From: Blattamonas nauphoetae
Taxonomy: Eukaryota; Preaxostyla; Oxymonadida
Length of the DNA stretch: 64,000 nt
Direction: 5' to 3'
Assembly: GCA_033064195.1 (NCBI GenBank)
Contig: JARBJD010000210.1
Coordinates: forward strand, 62,001 to 126,000
Within the stretch, counting starts at the first letter, position 1. The number at the start of each line of letters is the position of its first letter. Position numbers and translations under genes: made by a program. Under the pieces are notes generated by a model. It saw only the letters and a program-made list of their open reading frames with translations, searched no databases and had not been told where the DNA came from. Shown one piece after another: positions 52,795 through 63,634 of this stretch.

Positions 52795-53597
52795 TGACGA
52801 ATAGATTATTTTTCTACTCATTGATTATGCCGGACTAATGACTATGCTCGTGTCAATGTGTCAATGGGTGTCAATGGGTCAAAATTTGATTTTCATTTTT
52901 GAAAAGTCCACCACTCGACGAAGTAACTCCATAGAGAATAACAAAAATGAATTTTTAAAAATTGACCTTTATTATTGTGACCACCCAAAATTGTACCAAC
53001 AAGGTCAATATCGACACGGCAAGTTCATTTATCATGTTTCTAGAGTGATCTGACAACATTATGTGGACTTATGGGAATTTTCAAAATTAAGGCCGATTTA
53101 TTTTTTTTCGGATTTTTTATTTCGCATATGAAGAGTAGGTCCAAAATGTTCAAGTGTGAGACCTCGACGTAATTTCCCTTGATGCTCAGGCAAAATGGTG
53201 CCCTTGTGATTAATGCGTAGAACTACTTGGAGGTTGTGTTGGAGACGGTGGATTTTATAAATCCGCCCCGGGGTTCATGTTGGCATCACTTAGATGTGAC
53301 CGTAAATCATGCCCACCCAATGCTTATTCCTTCAAGGACTTCGCCAGTGTTAGTCATTAAGTAGGATCACGATAGAATGATCCCCAAAGGAGTATCGGGT
53401 TGTCTTATGGAAACTCTCACGAACGTAAAATGGAACTAACCTTCACGTATTTTTATCCTGACCAATATCAACAGTAGCAAAGTCACAATTCTGTCTTCAG
53501 AAAAAAACAAGGAGAAATAAAAATTTGTACAGTTTTGGAGCTCATCAAGAATAATCACTTAACTTTTTTTATTTTTGGATTTTTTAATTCGACTAAA
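52795..53597. other. structured non-coding region in Polinton
   Basis: No gene over 800 bp. The part 53150-53450 is GC-richer than its surroundings and has hairpins: GGTGGATTT/AAATCCGCC (53247-53267) and GGATCA/TGATCC (53364-53383). It ends with a T-rich motif before the next frame. It could be a non-coding RNA or a replication or promoter region; nothing decides this. Confidence 0.4.
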
Positions 53598-53600
53598 ATG
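53579..53600 (+). promoter_or_regulatory. T-rich motif before Polinton frame
   Basis: TTTTTAATTCGACTAAAATG, ending in the start codon. Similar T-runs followed by TAWA-type sequence and ATG precede the frames at 50485, 61653 and 63635. Probably a shared initiator or promoter of the element. Confidence 0.4.
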
Positions 53601-54338
53601 GAATCTCCTCTAAAAGTTGTACTAAATTACATCACAAAAATTAAACAACTATTTCCGAACACCACGTTTGACTTCAAGGATAAACATGGATATGATCGAC
53701 ACTATAATCCCGAGAGTAAAAACTACAAACATCAAAGATCATATCTCCTGTCAATGCTCAAGAATCCAGAAGTTCACTTCGAAGGACCAACAAAGCATAT
53801 TGGTGATAGTGATATCGAGAGTTACATACAACAAATTGAACAACAAAGAGAACAACAAGCGATTCACAAACAGAATGAACAGAACAACAATGCAATGATG
53901 AATGAAGAGGATCACAATATCATCATCATCGATGTGAAAGCTCATCCAAGAATTAACGAAACTGAACTGAAGAAGCAAGTGTTCAAGATCACAAGGAAAC
54001 TAAAGTCAATTGAAGAGAAGCTTATGGATCATTGGATGAAGAATCTGTTGATCATTCAAAAGAAAAATAAACGAATGGAATCAAAGGATGTGAAGTCATT
54101 CAATGGTTTTACCGAATGTATTCTGCTCGCTGAACCACGAAGCAAAAATGCATTCAATTCATGTTTACGGAGCGCACGAAGAAAGTTCAAAAAGAATGAG
54201 ATCGAAAAAGAAACTACCAATGGAAAACCATATCAGTTGTACTTCCACAATCACTTGAAGAACGTTGAGGAAATCACTACATTTATCAGGACTGTGTATG
54301 AAAAAAGAGAAGGATCATCCATTCAAGATCAGTATTGA
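53598..54338 (+). CDS. Polinton protein of unknown function
   Basis: 246 residues from the ATG at 53598; the upstream in-frame TTG is not needed. Lys/Glu/Asn/Gln-rich and helical: QQIEQQREQQAIHKQNEQNN (about residues 89-108), FKITRKLKSIEEKLMDHWMK. It lies directly upstream of the polymerase and overlaps its start by about 40 bases. This is where some protein-primed systems keep an accessory or priming protein; that is a guess from position only. Confidence 0.6.
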   Translation: MESPLKVVLNYITKIKQLFPNTTFDFKDKHGYDRHYNPESKNYKHQRSYLLSMLKNPEVHFEGPTKHIGDSDIESYIQQIEQQREQQAIHKQNEQNNNAMMNEEDHNIIIIDVKAHPRINETELKKQVFKITRKLKSIEEKLMDHWMKNLLIIQKKNKRMESKDVKSFNGFTECILLAEPRSKNAFNSCLRSARRKFKKNEIEKETTNGKPYQLYFHNHLKNVEEITTFIRTVYEKREGSSIQDQY

Positions 54339-56398
54339 CTTTGGAAAGATCGTTGAGAGAAAAGATGGTAACGAGACAACGTACAATGATTTCAGACCAG
54401 AATTGGAGAACACATCAAAGAGTTTCACAACAGTAATTCGGAATGAGGCAGACGTCAATGAGTATTCGAAGTATGCGATCAATCTGATCAAGGAATCACA
54501 AGAGAGAACACTAATGGATACCAAGTCAATGTTTATCGCGTTTCATTCAATTCTGGTTGCAGTCTATCGATTTCCAGTTGCAGGAAAAGCAAATGCTTTA
54601 CTCACCATCCACATGAAGACACACAATATTAAGTACGTTGATTCTCCATACAATATCTGTTTCTTTCAAGCTGTTTCACATAAAACACTTCCAGATACTC
54701 CAGAGAGAAGGTTAACTCGAGATATTCGAAATGCTGAAGCTCATCGATTATTTGCTATGTGTAAGAATCTTACACATCTTAAACCACATCAATTAACTGA
54801 ACACTTGAAAAACTATCCTGGATTTGATATTGCATCTGACATGGAAGAAACAATGAAGATCCTCAACATCACAGTTCACATTTATGAATACGATGAGGAT
54901 AATAAAAAGTACTTCCTTAGTCAGTCTTATGTCAACGAAAATGATGATGCTCTGGTTGTTCCTATTCTCATTGTTCCACTAACTGCAACTATGGTTCATG
55001 TGATGTTCATAGCTGATCCTGAAAAGCTAACTGGATACAAGCTCTGTCCATACTGTCAATCAAGAGGATTTCAAGTGAAGAATACAAACTACAGTAGAGA
55101 CTATGAGAAACATATTGCTGAGTGTAAGGAACTTGATGGAAAACATGTGAAGAAGATTCAACTTGATCGAACACCAAGACCGTACGTTCCGCACATCCTC
55201 AACAATAGAACGTATGAATTTCTGATGGCACACAAAAGACAAGACGAGTTCAAACCAACACAATACTACATCACATACGATTTCGAAACAATGGAAGATC
55301 TCATTCTTGACAACTTGTTCTCTGATGACAACACACAATTGATCTCTCATTTGAAACCTCTCTCAGTTGCATCAGCAATCAATACAAAATCAGGAGTGAA
55401 GTCAATCTACTTTGATCTTCGAAATGGAAAGGGTTTTGTGAAGCAATGGATCAGAGAACTCTTCAAATATGCAGAAACAGTACGAGATGACAATCTGTAT
55501 GAAGACCCAGAAATACCCTCACAAAATGAAGTCAGTGTTATTGGATTCAACAGTTCCAGATTCGACATCAATCTCATCTTCCGTGATCTCGTTGATCAGG
55601 ATTGGAAAGTCGTGAGCTTTCTTGGATCTACTACCAAGTACAAACAAGTATTGATCAGACATGAGAAAACACAACAGGTGCTCCGCTTCATTGACATGAT
55701 GTCGTACACAGGACCAATGACATTGGATAATGCAGTGAAGGCTTTTGGAGGTAATACGACACTTCAGAAATCATTCTTTGCTTACGAATCATTTGATTCA
55801 TCAGATTACGACACAGTGCTGAGCAAACCAGAACCATTCTCTAAATATGAATTCTACTCCAGTCTGAACAATAGTGAAATGTCCGACACTGATTACCAAA
55901 TATATCTTGATGATTGGAACAAGCAAGGATTCACGAACCGTTGGGAATACCTGAAGTTCTACAACATCAGAGACGTTGAATGCATGATTGCACCATTAGA
56001 CACGTTAATCAATTTGAACTTCCAGTACAAAGTGGATATGTTGCACAATCTCTCATTGTCAGCAAATGCATCTGCCATCAAGTATGCTTGTGCCTATAAG
56101 GAGTTTGATATAGATGAGGATTACAATGAATGTGACCAGTCTGGACCAATCAAAATCACAAAACAATACTGGAAACATAAAGTTGAAGGATATAGGTATC
56201 AAGACATGAAAGCACATCGCAATACAGACAAAAACGTTACAGAAGCTGACTATGAATGGTTTGAACAAAAGTGCAAGAGAGTTTGCTACATCTGCAAGAG
56301 TCACTTCTCACAAGCAGTAAGACCAACACTGGATAGAATCGACAATTCGAAAGGACATTCAAAAGAGAACGTAAAGATCTGCTGTGATTACTGCAACA
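54298..56398 (+). CDS. protein-primed DNA polymerase B, N-terminal block
   Basis: Start taken at the ATG at 54298. An N-terminal region with SPYNICFFQAVSHKT and VPLTATMVHVMFIAD has the Cys-then-His layout of OTU-like cysteine proteases, a tentative reading. Then a Cys/His finger (CPYCQSRGF) and the 3'-5' exonuclease: YYITYDFETMEDLI (Exo I, about 55265), VIGFNSSRFDINLIF (Exo II, about 55540), YNIRDVECM (Exo III, about 55960). It ends with a zinc-binding stretch (CYICKSHF, TLDRIDNSKGHS, CCDYCN) known from related polymerases. A hAT-like element follows at 56407. Confidence 0.85.
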
Positions 56399-57171
56399 CC
56401 TACAAGCAGGGCTTTCCACCCACGGAGCCGACTTGCTCAATTTGTTCAGATTTAAGATTTTTCATGTTGATATAATTCATGCGAACATTACCCTTGGAGC
56501 ATTCGAAACAATTTCATCTTGATAGCGAGATCAGGGATTGATCACTTCCCCATATTTTTCTCAATGATACAAACTTTCTAATATCACATTCTAGTCATTC
56601 CACAATCAGAAATCGGTTCATGAAGTGATTGAAGAGACAATACTTTGACACAAACTGCCAGGAATGATCTTCTCGATGTCTCTTTTCATCTTTCCCATCT
56701 CCCATCGAATAAGAGTGTCCAGTATGGAACTGAGAAACTTTCGCACTCTTCTCTTCCTCTGTCACCCACTCCTGATGATTTCATATCCACTTTCAAAGTG
56801 CTTCTCGTTCTTCTTCATCCTGGCTGCGTCTACAGTGAGGACGTCGACACTTCAACAGCATCGAAGGGCAGTGTGTCACCGTTCGACGAGCGCAGGACAT
56901 GTACGATGTTGATCGCGGCAACAACACAATCATGGATGAGTTGCAAAGTGGGCACGCAGAGAGGTGATGTTGTTGTGATCATGATTGTTTTCTGTTCCTT
57001 CCCTCTTGCCCGTGATGCGAACGACGAGTTGCGAGGTTAGCAAACAGACCGACAATGCGTTGAGAGAGACTGAGGTTCGAAGCGATGAGGTTCTGAGCAA
57101 TTTGGATGAATAATGATGAAACAAGCAAATGAAACAGATCACTGATTGCGAGGGAGGAGCGATGTGAACGT

Positions 57172-57723
57172 TGCGGGCGAGGGGGACGATGCGAAGGATG
57201 TGCGCGGAAGGGACGATGTGAACGATGTGCGCGGTAGGGACGATGCGAAGGATGTGCGCGGAAGGGACGATGCGAAGGATGTGCGCGAGGGGACGATGCG
57301 AAGGATGTGCGCGGAAGGGACGATGCGAAGGATGTGCGCGAGGGGGACGATGCGAAGGATGTGCGCGGAAGGGACGATGCGAAGGATGTGCGCGGAAGGG
57401 ACGATGTGAACGATGTGCGCGGTAGGGACGATGCGAAGGATGTGCGCGGAAGGGACGATGCGAAGGATGTGCGCGAGGGGACGATGCGAAGGATGTGCGC
57501 GGAAGGGACGATGCGAAGGATGTGCGCGGAAGGGACGATGTGAACGATGTGCGCGGTAGGGACGATGCGAAGGATGTGCGCGGAAGGGACGATGTGAACG
57601 ATGTGCGCGGAAGGGACGATGTGAACGATGTGCGCGGAAGGGACGATGCGAAGGATGTGCGCGGTAGGGACGATGTGAACGATGTGCGCGGTAGGGACGA
57701 TGCGAAGGATGTGCGCGAGGGGG
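57172..57723 (-). repeat. 27-bp minisatellite, about 20 units
   Basis: Unit GATGTGCGCGGAAGGGACGA plus TGCGAAG, with variants (GTGAAC for GCGAAG, GGTAGGG, GAGGGGG). On the reverse strand the unit has no stop in any frame and is read as RTSFASSLP, RAHPSHRPF or AHILRIVPS, depending on small length changes. Confidence 0.9.
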
Positions 57724-58109
57724 ATGATGAGAAGGCTGTGTACAAACTGAGTGTGACTGGAGTCTGCTTGTTTCCGACGCGCGCGCCTGACTGTGGACTT
57801 GTTGGAGTGCTGAACGAGATGGAGGAGGACTGTGAGACTATTGTGAACGATTTGTTTGTTGAAACGGTGCTATTCTTTTCGTTATTTTTCTTCGACTCAG
57901 CCATCTTCTTCTGTATGATCAACTCCGTCTGATTGGAGCAAGTTGTGACGAACGTGTTCAATGTCTTGTCGACAAAGTCGTCGAGTATCCCCTGAATGAT
58001 GTGGTCGACCGTCACCAACATCAAAATTGTCAGAATGCCCTTTGGGATGAGAGATAAGACGGCGTTGCGAATGAAAGCGAGAAAGCTGATGATATTTTCG
58101 ATTGAAGTG

Positions 58110-58310
58110 GGAGTGCGTGAGCGTGTGCGCATACGTGTGTGAGTGTGAAAGTGCATGCGTGTGAGAGTGTGCGTGCGTGAGTGTGCAGGCGTGCGGGTGC
58201 GTGAGAATGTGTGTGGGCGTGCAGGAGTGAGTATGTGTGCGCGTGCAGGAGTGTGTGCGTGAGTGTGTGGATGTGCATATGTGCTGGTGCGATTGTGTGT
58301 GCGTAAAGCA
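58110..58310. repeat. GTGCGTGTGAGTG alternating purine-pyrimidine tract
   Basis: About 200 bp of degenerate (GT/GC)n with GTGA interruptions. The reverse strand reads as His/Thr/Ala/Arg-rich sequence (HTHAHTPARAHILTPARPHT). Prone to Z-DNA and slippage. Confidence 0.8.
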
Positions 58311-58830
58311 AGTAGGAGGGAGATGAGTGTGGATCTCTTCGTCTGTTTCTGGCTCGTAATCAGGATCAGTTGAAGAGGCGTGATACTACCCAATTCCAGA
58401 AGCGTTGGTGCGAACAGAGAACTGGAGAGGAACATGAACATCGTTGAAATGTTCTCGATGATGGTGAAAGCGATGCTGGTTGACGAGGATGAATGAATTT
58501 TTGCGAGTGAGGAATGTGAGGGAGGAGTGGCGTTCTGAATGATGTCCAGGGCTGATTCTTTTATTTCCTTGTTGAGGGTCTTCTCGCTGATATCCAGATG
58601 TACATTCACGCCATCGCATTCGATCAGCATATCCGAGTCTTGAAAGGAAATGTGGTTGTACCAGGAGAACGAGATGAAGAATCAAAGGAATTGTGTGTTT
58701 TAAGTCGAAGCACATGTCGATGAATCGATCCAGAATGGTGATGAGGAGTTGCATGAGGTTGTACTTGGTCAACAGCGAGTCGTTAGTGGCTTAGAGGATG
58801 GGAAAAGAGTGTTTAACACGTTTTGGGGAA

Positions 58831-59079
58831 TCAATTGACGGAAATAGGCCGTTTATACAGAGTTTGAACGATGGGAGAGCAAGCTGTTTCGGATCCTCCA
58901 GAAAATTCAACGGAATGAATAAGGGCACTAATCCGTCGATAAAATGCGATGAAGGACAAACTGGTGACAAGTGCAATGATGAAGAGCGCGGTTTGAGCGA
59001 AACGAGGAGTAAATTCCTTGGTCTCTTGTGTGATAACTTGAAGGAGTGGGAGACTGACTAAAAAGATGATCTCATTCAA
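58831..59079 (-). pseudogene. cargo of D: upstream membrane block
   Basis: The reverse frame has a span (TALFIIALVTSLSFIAFY) and a host-like polar tail. It is probably an earlier exon or decayed part of the same protein as 56930-58790. Confidence 0.4.
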
Positions 59080-60022
59080 GGCAGAGTCTTGGAAAGAAAG
59101 ATGTGTGAGCGTATGAAAGCAATATTTGCAGTGGCGAGGGAATGCAGCAGATGAGACCAGTCATCACGAAATATTTGTTGTGATTGTGATCTGCTGTGAG
59201 CGGACCAACAAATATCAGAACACCGTCTGTATCAAACATTGGTTTTTATCCAGAACCTACAATTAAGTGAATTAGAGGGAGAGAAGGTTGACGAATGGAG
59301 ATCACACTTGAAGTCGTTGCTATCGAAGTAATTGGAACCAGAAATTAGTTCTCCATATCTTCGTGGTTCTCAGTATTAATCATCGCCTGAGAAAAGGGTG
59401 GTATCATGCCAAGTTCGACAAGGGTCAGACGATGTGATGATCCGAGTATTCCAGACGAGAAAAAATTGCACAGTATGGACCTGTACGTCCCTATTTGTGT
59501 TGACTTCGATTGGATTCATCACGTTTGTCCGTGGATTTTGCCGACTTTGTAGGATCATCGACAATCTGTGAAGAAGAACAAGATCAACATCAGTATCAAC
59601 ACTCCCCCACAACAATCCCTAAAAAAGGAACTAGATCAACAACAACACTACCATTATTCCAGACCATTCCTCAACAAGAAGAAAATAATAATTAATACAA
59701 GCAATCCATGCAAACTCTCCTTTTCCTTAAAAACAATGACACGAAGAAGAAAGAAAACATCCTCTCATCTCCTCCGCAATCACCGACAATCGCGCAAAGA
59801 TTCACACAACTTTCGCCATTCTTAGTCTCAAATTCAGAAGGACAGATCAAGATTTACCCTTTATTATCTTCTTTTCATTCAATCGGGAGAAACTTTCACT
59901 TTCAGATAATATTATTGTCTATCTTTGATGTATTTACTTTGACAGAGTTTTCTAAAGACAATTTGGTGTTTTCCATTTTTCGAAATCACCCAGAAAATTA
60001 TGGGTATTTTTGGAAAGCCCTG
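59080..60022. other. right part of element D, no gene
   Basis: AT-rich, short unrelated frames only; includes a CAA/AAC-rich stretch at 59630-59710. Ends in the TIR. Confidence 0.5.
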
Positions 60023-60030
60023 CCTACAAG

Positions 60031-61629
60031 TCAGACAAAGATGAGCATCTAACAAGATTGAGAATTCAATTGAAGAAGTACTGCATCTGGAAATCATTAC
60101 CTATGACTCTGACACATGAGCAAACATATCATAAACTGAGAGCCGTTGTGACTGGTGGATTATCGAATGTTCAGCACAGACAGACCATCAAAGACGTGAC
60201 TCCAATCAATCATTTTACATTCGAAGACGGTAAGGTCATTTCCACTGATACAGACCATAAGATGACACATGTCTGTGGTGTTGACTTTAATTCACTTTAT
60301 CCAAGTGCTTTCTCATCAATCAAGAACAAGAACAATCCATACACTAAACACAGAATGTACATGCCAGGAAGATGTTTGTACACTGCAACAGGAGATAAGG
60401 AATGTCGCAAGATCATTGAAGACAAGAATCAGAAGACACTATTCGTTGCAGAACTGAAGGGACACATTGACGACAAGCATATCAATGATTTCATAAACTT
60501 CCCACCAATCTTCAGAAACATTTTGGTTAACACAACAGAAGAAAACATTGGAGAGAAGACTTATTCACTGATGAAGAAACATGGATTGAAGACTGATGAC
60601 AAACAAAGAAAACTCACTCAACTCTTGAGCACACACGATCAGTATATGGTCTTCTCGACATACTATCTATGGTTCCTCATCGACTACTGCCACTTCATTA
60701 TTGATGACGTTAAGAGTGTGATGGTCTTTTCGAGACATGCAGGATTTGAACCATTTGTGACATCATTCATGAATGACAGAATAGAAGCAATGAAGGTTGG
60801 AAACAAGGGAAAGGAACAATTCTGTAAGACCAACTTGAATGGAAGTTACGGATATGATGGAATGAACACTGAGAAGTACAACTCGATCACAATCTGCAAT
60901 GAGAAGAGAACTTACCTGAAACAGATGATGAAAGGATTTGTGGCGACAAGAGAGATCAATGAGGACAACTACATCGTGATTGAAGACAGAGAAAAAGCAT
61001 CCTGCAAAACATGTCTGCAAGAAGCAGTGTTCACACTCGACAATGCCAAGTTCTGGTATCTGAATTTCATCTACAACTTCATGTTCAAATGCCTAGACAT
61101 GAACAAGATTCACTTCTGTGAGGGAGATACTGACTCTGCATACTGGGCAATTAGTGGAGATCCAAATGCTGGAATCCATCAACAGTTTGAACATGTTCTT
61201 GCTGACAAGGAATTCTATGATGCACACAAATTCGAATGGTTTCCAAATCCTGATAAGGGAGTTGATGATGAGAAGAAACTGTTGGGATTAGCAATTGAAA
61301 AGGAAGGTGAACAGATGATCTGTCTTGCACCCAAGTGTTACTCACTAGATGAGAAATGCAAGATCAAAGGAGTGTCTCTGAAGAAAACAAACATCACAAG
61401 TGACGACTATGTGAAGTGTCTTAATGGAGAAAAAACAATGACAACAACATTGAACTTCCAAACAAGAAGAATCATCAGCGAAGACAACACGAATGGATTT
61501 GAAATAGCCAAAATACAACAACAGAAACTCAGTCTCAGTGGAATTCATCTTAAGGCAATCGTACTTGACAATGAGTCCTGTCCTCCATTCATTCATGGAC
61601 TGAAAGCAACTGATTATCAAATAGAATAA
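60031..61629 (+). CDS. protein-primed DNA polymerase B, palm block
   Basis: Polymerase motifs: GVDFNSLYPSAFSSIKN (motif A, about 60280), KTNLNGSYGYDGM (motif B, about 60828), CEGDTDSAYWAISGD (motif C with DTDS, about 61120), then KCYSLDEKCKIKGVSLKK (about 61333, the KxY region). This is the catalytic half of the enzyme that copies Polinton DNA from a protein primer. It begins immediately after element D. Confidence 0.9.
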   Translation, partial: SDKDEHLTRLRIQLKKYCIWKSLPMTLTHEQTYHKLRAVVTGGLSNVQHRQTIKDVTPINHFTFEDGKVISTDTDHKMTHVCGVDFNSLYPSAFSSIKNKNNPYTKHRMYMPGRCLYTATGDKECRKIIEDKNQKTLFVAELKGHIDDKHINDFINFPPIFRNILVNTTEENIGEKTYSLMKKHGLKTDDKQRKLTQLLSTHDQYMVFSTYYLWFLIDYCHFIIDDVKSVMVFSRHAGFEPFVTSFMNDRIEAMKVGNKGKEQFCKTNLNGSYGYDGMNTEKYNSITICNEKRTYLKQMMKGFVATREINEDNYIVIEDREKASCKTCLQEAVFTLDNAKFWYLNFIYNFMFKCLDMNKIHFCEGDTDSAYWAISGDPNAGIHQQFEHVLADKEFYDAHKFEWFPNPDKGVDDEKKLLGLAIEKEGEQMICLAPKCYSLDEKCKIKGVSLKKTNITSDDYVKCLNGEKTMTTTLNFQTRRIISEDNTNGFEIAKIQQQKLSLSGIHLKAIVLDNESCPPFIHGLKATDYQIE

Positions 61630-61652
61630 TATCAAACTTTATTTTTGTATAA

Positions 61653-62069
61653 ATGAACACTCGACAATTGAATCAACAGCAGATCGATACACTCGTAAAT
61701 AGATTACTTCAGAGTACTAAACACTCTCCAACCAAAATTTATGAAATCAAATGGAGTTCAACAAACATTTTGCCAGTCTATATTGTCAATGATTCACATG
61801 GAGAATTTAACGCAAATGATAGTACATATTTTAATGATTGGTTGAATGGTGAATTACCTCATGATCTATCAACTTATTCAGGACGAAAGGTAGTCCAACT
61901 ATTTGTAAAGCAATTCCTAGGAAAAACAACAAGTGACTCCAGAGCTGAACAAGCATACAAAGCATATCAACAATATTATTACGAAGCACAAGATATTCAC
62001 TTTGGACAATCTTTCATTCCAGTCACAGTTCCGATAGAAACACCAATGCAACCTTTAACTCTCCCCTAG
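61653..62069 (+). CDS. small Polinton protein, unknown
   Basis: 138 residues from an ATG preceded by TTTATTTTTGTATAAATG. IYEIKWSSTNILPVYIVNDS, YFNDWLNGELPHDLSTYSGR. No recognised motif; not clearly a protease. The following 300 bases (to 62376) look coding-like (Ser/Lys-rich) but are not assigned to a gene. Confidence 0.5.
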   Translation: MNTRQLNQQQIDTLVNRLLQSTKHSPTKIYEIKWSSTNILPVYIVNDSHGEFNANDSTYFNDWLNGELPHDLSTYSGRKVVQLFVKQFLGKTTSDSRAEQAYKAYQQYYYEAQDIHFGQSFIPVTVPIETPMQPLTLP

Positions 62070-62376
62070 GAGGGCTCGAAGCCTTTAGCAAGTCAAGTTC
62101 AACACTTTCGTCATCAATCAGAGTTGGAAAGAAGAGACAGTTAAAACAAAGTCATTCACATCATGAATTTCCAGCGAGGGAGAGACGATACAATGAAGAT
62201 CTATTTCTGACTATATCACAAGTTCCAGACATCATTTCCAGAAATCCTTCAGAGGTTGTCCGCACCGAACCAACAACAAGGCAAGTACTAGAAATGTTGG
62301 AACAAATGAAAGGACTATTCGACTATCAACAAAAGACAATTCGGAAGAAGAACAAATCAAAGCAGAGAATTCAATT

Positions 62377-63597
62377 ATGGATAATCAACAACGCATGGAA
62401 CAATTCATCACTAATAAGATTGTGGAGACAAAGAAGATGAACCGAGACATGTTTGTTCTGTCTCACATTAGCAGAAGTATTGGTAGTGATGATACAGATT
62501 TCATTCTTGCTCATCCAAAACAAATCCCATTTGGTGGAAGATCATTTCAAGATTGGTATGAGGAATATGTTCATAGATGGAGTCTCGCCAATTCAAAACA
62601 AACAACATTGAGAGGAAAGAAACGTGAAGCAATCACTAATGGATCACATATGATTCCTACTCCGATAGAGAAAATCCAATATCCATTTCGATCAAAGATG
62701 CAATTCATGTCCAAAGACATCACTGGAGATCCACATCAGATATCAGACAGAAGAGTACCACAGAAATGTGACAGACCTTACTTTTCTCCCAAGTTTGGAT
62801 CATGGGAAATTGATCTTGTCTTTATCCAATCACCAACGTCGAAAACAGTACTTCAGATTTATCTGTTTGCTATTAACATTAACACAAAATACTTAATTGT
62901 GATTCCAGTACTGGATAAATCATGGAGCAAAGTCAAGACTGCAATCAATGATCTGATTAATCATCGTGGAGTTCAGGTGAATAACATACGTGGTGATGGA
63001 GAAGCAGCGTGGACTAGTATTGAAGCATCAACGTATTTCAAGCAACAGAAAGTCAGTACATATTTCACTAGCTCACCATTCACAAATCACAACAGAATTG
63101 TCGATCGAGTAATCAGAACAATAAGAGATGGATTCCAAGACAATGCAACACAAATGGCAAATCATTCACTGATGAATCAGATGGTGGAATACTACAACAT
63201 GACTCCACATCGAGCGTTCTGGAATAAGTTCACTCCACAGCAAGCACAAAACAATAGAGAGATTGAAGTACTGTATATCTCATCATGTGAAGAACAATTG
63301 AAGAACATCCAAAGACAGCAGACAACACAAATGCTTTGGCGATATAAACCAGGAAACATATTGCTGATTCACCTTGATTTGGACAAGACAGCAGCAAAGT
63401 TTCAGAAGAAGCGTAGACAGTTTCAATTTGTTGGACAATTCATCGAATATAAACACGGTAATGTTGTAGCTACACTATTGAATGGACTAACATGTTTATC
63501 TAAGGTAGTAAATGTTCCAATCCAACACACAAAGTATCATGCAGACTCAATTGACGACATAACACCTGAGTTCATTACTGAATTTAATTTGGTGTAA
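62377..63597 (+). CDS. Polinton retroviral-type integrase
   Basis: 406 residues from an ATG. An integrase core is recognisable: FGSWEIDLVFIQSP (first Asp, about residue 146), INIRGDGEAAW-like NNIRGDGEAAWTSIEASTYF (second Asp, about 206), then STYFTSSPFTNHNRIVDRVI (about 228-247), the region of the third acidic position. The C-terminal part (YKPGNILLIHLDLD, QFVGQFIEYKHGNVVATLLN) is chromodomain/SH3-like. The enzyme inserts the element with a 6-bp duplication. Confidence 0.85.
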   Translation: MDNQQRMEQFITNKIVETKKMNRDMFVLSHISRSIGSDDTDFILAHPKQIPFGGRSFQDWYEEYVHRWSLANSKQTTLRGKKREAITNGSHMIPTPIEKIQYPFRSKMQFMSKDITGDPHQISDRRVPQKCDRPYFSPKFGSWEIDLVFIQSPTSKTVLQIYLFAININTKYLIVIPVLDKSWSKVKTAINDLINHRGVQVNNIRGDGEAAWTSIEASTYFKQQKVSTYFTSSPFTNHNRIVDRVIRTIRDGFQDNATQMANHSLMNQMVEYYNMTPHRAFWNKFTPQQAQNNREIEVLYISSCEEQLKNIQRQQTTQMLWRYKPGNILLIHLDLDKTAAKFQKKRRQFQFVGQFIEYKHGNVVATLLNGLTCLSKVVNVPIQHTKYHADSIDDITPEFITEFNLV

Positions 63598-63634
63598 GTA
63601 TAATAATGTTTCAAATATTTTTATTTCATTTAAA

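Larger units (their letters stand above)
56930..58790 (-). pseudogene. cargo of D: membrane protein with repeat expansion
   Basis: One long reverse frame (56930-58630) has host-like ends, DIIQNATPPSHSSLAKIHSS and FAPTLLELGSITPLQLILIT near the start, and IENIISFLAFIRNAVLSLIP, ILTILMLVTVDHIIQGILDD after a His/Thr/Arg-rich tract. It then runs through Ser/Thr-rich sequence into a 9-residue repeat. Another frame upstream (58386-58772) has MQLLITILDRFIDMCFDLKH and a span. Real membrane-protein coding seems to have been extended by two simple repeats. No start codon is clear, and frames change near 58600. Confidence 0.5.
56407..60022. mobile_element. hAT-like element D (3616 bp) inside polymerase gene
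   Basis: Ends CAGGGCTTTCCACCC (56407) and, as complement, CAGGGCTTTCCAAAAATACC (ending 60022); 11 bp perfect. The 8-bp duplication CCTACAAG is at 56399-56406 and 60023-60030. It carries an antisense host-like membrane protein region with a large minisatellite and no transposase. Its insertion separates the exonuclease and palm parts of the Polinton polymerase gene. Confidence 0.92.

Noticed and set aside
57172-57723. CRISPR array
   Set aside because: Units are directly adjacent variants of one 27-bp sequence without unique spacers, in a eukaryotic context.
57146-57932. forward Arg/Asp-rich repeat proteins over the minisatellite
   Set aside because: The unit is also open on the forward strand, but only the reverse frame continues into non-repetitive protein-like sequence.
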